The position numbers and the translations under genes are program-made. Of a stretch of DNA of 64,000 nt, positions 59,901 through 64,000 are shown one piece after another (positions within the stretch are counted from its first letter, which is position 1; the number at the start of each line of letters is the position of its first letter). The notes beneath the pieces were generated by a model. It was not told where the DNA came from, ran no database searches, and worked only from the letters and a program-made list of their open reading frames with translations. Source of the stretch: Pachypanchax playfairii (Eukaryota > Chordata > Actinopteri > Cyprinodontiformes > Aplocheilidae). Location: assembly GCA_006937955.1 (NCBI GenBank), contig SSNP01000002.1:9071170-9135169 (forward strand), written 5' to 3'.

Positions 59901-62900
59901 TGTATTTTCACATGGTTTTGTGTCTCCAACTAGTCGACAACAGTCGAGGCCCAGTGAGATTCAGGTTTAACACAGCTAACAACAAAACATTTGATGAACA
60001 TTTCCAATTGTTGAACTAATTTAAAGGGTAAATTAAAAGTGACTGAGAACTTTCACAACAACCCTCAATTCTTCCAAGAGAATATAATTCAGTTTATTGA
60101 CAAACAAAGATTGACAGAGCAAATGCTTCCTTAGATGATTTGCTTAGAAAAAACCCTGAAAATTAACTCAAGCGCCATCCACCTGCTCATTTTGGATGGT
60201 TCAGACATGGCAAGCTCATCTTGCAAGGAAATACCAATTATATTCCAGCCTGCAGTTTAATTACAAATCACAGCTTGCCCAGTGCTGTCACTTAAATTAG
60301 ATTTGTGGTAGAAGGGCAATGGAAATGCAGACCCAATTTTGTCAGGATCTTGTCAAATCTCCTGAGGTAAATATCAGATTTAAAAAAGTGTCTTTGACAG
60401 CTTCCGTGCTGAGATTTTGCTCAAAATTCTTTCAGTGGGAAACAATAAGAATTCCCATTGAACAGAAAGCTGTTAAATGGCCATTTAATACATTAAAGCA
60501 TCAGCGTAAATGTCTAATTTTAAATGAATAAAAAATAGATTTTTTCTGGGTTTTTCAGGTTGCTGTTGTCACACAGTCATTTCATAAAATACAGTATGAT
60601 TGTATCTGATGTTGGTTAGAAGCTTGAAGAAAAACTTTTTGCACAATGTTTTTTATTGACAAAAAAAAAAAATAAAACAATTGAAGAAAAAAGTTCACTT
60701 TTTATCACCAGAATATCTTTAATATCACTGCGTTCATTGTTTGTTTTTTAACTGCTAATATGATTCAATCATATTCTCTAAAAACATTTGTTATTTCAGT
60801 GTAAGTGGACATCTAGTTTTGAACTGCGTATCAACCTTCTTGGTTTTAATTAGTTTTATGAACAAAGCATATTACTATGATTAATTAATGCCTAATGGTT
60901 TGTACAAAGTAACTTTTGTGTTTATGCCCCTGCTGCTGAATAAAGTTGAATGAAATATGAATCATTATTTTTAATAATTATAAATCCATTCAGCACATCT
61001 GAATGCAGGTGCTGGTCATATGGCTTTTGGTACCATTTAAATAAAAAAAGAACCAAGTATCAAATGTCTTTAATAAAAAAACAACAACATTTATTTTGTG
61101 TGTTTACCAAAGAAAAGAAAACAACAAGATATATAGTGAAAAATTGTTGTGAAGGACCACGAAGGAGAAGAAAAATGTACAGAAATACTAATATTATATT
61201 AAAAATGTTTATTGTTAATTCAATGTTTTTAGGAGAATGTTCTGTAAAGTAAAACTTTATGGGGATTTTATCATGGCGTGGTGCTGATTGGCTGCCTCTT
61301 TTGGCCACAGAATAAAGAAATACATAATAAAACAAAACAAGTCCTTTTAAGCAAAATGTGTAAACCAGTGTCAGTAAACAAACACAAACTGAACCAGACA
61401 GCAGATCAATGATCAGAAAAAAACAATAAACAACACAAAAACAGTTGAAACAAAAGAAAGACTTTTGAAAAGTGAACAGCAATGAGTTTTGACCTAAATC
61501 CTATTAAAAATTTGGAGAAATCTGAAATACCATTTAACATATTCAGTGTTGTGCGTTTGTGTGTGCTCCTACTAAAAATCTGACAAGAAAATCTGCCCAA
61601 CGAATGATGATGATCCCGCAACTCCACCTCACTTCTAGCCTTTTTTGAGAAATAATGAGTCCCATGGGTAAACAAACAAACAAAAATCAGCCTCACAAAG
61701 TTTTGTTTTGTCGAGAAAGAGCACCTACAAAAGAACACAGAAAGGGATTTACGGTGCAGTATTAGTTTGGGTTCAAAGTTACATTTCCTTTAGGAAAAAT
61801 AACGCAATACTCAGAAAGATTATTACCGTCCACAAGAAAAAAAAAAACAAACAAAAAAGAAACTGTTTAGATGTTTGAGTTTCTTTTTCTTCTAGGGAAT
61901 TGTCTGATTGTTGAGTTTTTGGGAAGTCCAGTTGTGATCCATTCTGTCATAAATTGCATGGTTATAGTTTAAATAAGAGATGATTGGACTACTCATGAAA
62001 GACTCAAACACTAACAGGGAGATATTTAGGATATTTTCTTCTCTGTTTACCATCTTTTTATAGAAAACCTTTTTTTTTGCTTTTTTACAATCGTCTATAT
62101 TCCACAATAAATAATCTCCCTTTCTTATTTGTCTTGTGCTTTTCTCGTTGTCTCTTGTTTTCATTACACTCACAGGTTTATTCTGAGCCTGAGGGTTCGC
62201 ACATATACCATATGCATTAAAACACTAAGGCTGGTTTTCCTTACCAGCCCACACTCTGCTATCAACCTGCAGTATTATGTTGGATCCAATACTATTTTCT
62301 TTCTGAGCCTTTAGGAATTACCAGAACCCAGTAAAACAGCATATGATATGTGGTTATGTAATTCTGTATTGCACTCAAACTTGATATTCCACATAGTCGT
62401 CAAGATTTGAAAAGTACTGTGAGTTGTAAGACATAGATGATGATTTTTAGAGCAGAAACTACTGAAGCAGTTACTTATATCTTTTATTTAACCTATTTTG
62501 TGAGATGATTTATCAGAATGCTGCAAACATCCATAACTAATCAAAAACTACATTTATGTCATGCATCATGAACTGATTTTTTGTCAAAAATTTGTTAAGA
62601 CATGACCTTTCCTCCCCTTCCACTGCTCTGTCTGTCAGAGGCATCAGCATCAATTATGTAGTTATGCAACAAGAACGTTGAAGTAGAAATTAGATGAAAC
62701 ATTTCCTAAAAATACATGTCAAATTTCCCAGAACTGCTAATAATTAACCACACAAGTTAACAGATTTATAATCTTTATGAGACCTGTAGTTCCTGGTTTT
62801 TCTGCTTTTAAATCTGTTTCAGCATGTACGCAGTGACACATATAACACATATAACACATATAACAGACCATCACTGAAAAAGAAGCCTATAGAAATCTAT

Positions 62901-64000
62901 AAATTCCTATTGATAATGAGCTGGTGTCAAATGCTAAAAGATTAAAAATTCTTTAAAAGAAGTATTTAATGACAACTGAAAATTCTGCACAAATCATAAA
63001 AAACTTGATTCAGTTAATGGATTTAAAAATAATTGAAAAAATTCTAATTTGTTGCATGAGCATGAGCAATTCAAAGACCACAAAAATAAAGAAAATTCAT
63101 TTAGTTTTGCAAACAACATAAATACAGAAGCTTAAAAATAAATCTTAAAATTTAGTAACATTAACATTCCAAGCCAAATTGGAATGTCAAAAGGTAAACC
63201 TTCAGCTGTAGTTTTAAATATGCTTATTCATATGTAACTTGGAGTTATTACACTACTGTCAACCCAACTTCTTGCAGAAGGCTCAATATGCCTGCAACCC
63301 TCAACTGCAGCTCATACACCAGACTGGAACCCAAAACCTAGTGATGCATTCTTTTCCAAACCAGTTCTCAAACTGTTAAAAAAAGTAGATGATTCATTCA
63401 GGCTTGATGCTATTTAATATATGTATGTGGTTAAGTATGTGTTAGTAGAATGCTCAGTACTTGGAATAATTGTAAAATGAGCAAGTCTTGTTGTAGCAGC
63501 CATCTGATACATATTACTGATGACATTTTGAATTGGTGTATCAGCGCTGAAGCTCATCCAGTAATAGATGTGTACTCTGCTATGCAGGGATGCATATCAT
63601 TTGAAAAGCAAGAACCAGGATCTTCAATATTTTAAAAGCAGTTGGCCAAAAAAAGTCCTGCATTGAAATGTTAGATAATCTGTACTTTTGAGTGAATGTT
63701 GAATCAGTGTATGAGTATTATTTCATTTTATTTAGTTATTAACTTTATTAAAATAAATCTATCATATAAAACAACCCTTATATTAAATATTCATGTCAGC
63801 AGGGGATGATTTAATTATCTGGTAATATGTAATATAACTTATAGTCAGGAAAATATGGGCATGGCAGTGATTGGACCCTGTGTGCAGGACGGCATGTGTG
63901 AAATCCTAAATGTGCTTTTAATCAAATAACCTTGACAAAAATAATCTTGTGTGGGGCATAGCATGAGCATTTATGCAGGAGGATCTGACAATGAACTCTG
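59901..64000. other. Unique A/T-rich non-coding stretch to the window end
   Basis: No gene or clear transposon. Minus-strand frames at 61060-61738 are phenylalanine/leucine-rich products of A/T-rich sequence without a motif. A short tandem repeat lies at 62837. Confidence 0.5.
62837..62863 (+). repeat. (CACATATAA)3 short tandem repeat
   Basis: Three perfect 9-bp units. Confidence 0.85.

Noticed and set aside
61060..61738. Phe/Leu/Cys-rich minus-strand frames resembling membrane proteins
   Set aside because: Hydrophobicity is what A/T-rich sequence encodes by chance; frames overlap and lack conserved motifs.

Overview
The window is A/T-rich vertebrate DNA, almost certainly from a teleost fish and probably a percomorph. 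The evidence is the mix of dispersed repeats: Tc1/mariner transposase relics, Rex1/CR1/L2-like LINE ends, a Gypsy-type solo LTR, several fragments of the teleost family containing CCCGCCTCTCGCCC, the (TG)n-flanked GGGGACC/GGGTTAG repeat, and long CA/TG/TA/ATCC microsatellites. The organism call is inference from repeat content, because no host gene is recognisable.

I found no convincing host protein-coding exon, rRNA, tRNA or CRISPR array. The open reading frames are short, start and stop at random, lie in TE sequence or shadow each other on opposite strands. The window reads as an intergenic or long-intron stretch carrying scattered, mostly decayed transposable elements.

Layout: 1-6.4 kb unique A/T-rich DNA. 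6.5-6.9 kb a Tc1 relic. 9.0 kb a LINE 3' tail. 10.3 kb a cluster of bicoid/Otx-like sites. 12.0-13.0 kb a LINE interrupted by a second (TA)n-flanked LINE fragment. 13.7-14.8 kb a complete 1.07-kb inverted-repeat element with TTAA duplications. 15.6 kb a repeat end with a large (ATCC)n tail. 16.5-16.9 kb a conserved-element candidate. 25.8 kb a dispersed repeat. 27.0-27.8 kb a minus-strand LINE reverse-transcriptase relic. 31.4 kb another repeat. 35.0 kb a foldback whose apex resembles a hammerhead ribozyme core. 35.9-36.6 kb three repeat fragments, two of them in inverted orientation. 42.8-43.4 kb a solo LTR with a perfect 5-bp target duplication, followed by a TG-flanked repeat. 45.8-46.1 kb a Tc1-type MITE. 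46.67 kb an array of four nuclear-receptor half-sites. 47.3-47.8 kb a second probable solo LTR. 49.7 kb a LINE C-terminus with an in-frame (AGGACC)9 expansion. 53.3-53.8 kb another old repeat. 55.5-56.6 kb a near-identical direct duplication joined by a single N. 59.4-59.9 kb a Tc1 transposase relic. The rest is unique A/T-rich DNA.

The points most worth a second look are the ribozyme-like foldback, the DR1/DR5/DR5 half-site array, the duplication beside the N (possibly two haplotypes assembled in tandem), the 31-bp-arm palindrome present in one copy and excised from the other, and the solo LTR. All family names come from memory of repeat families, without any database search.
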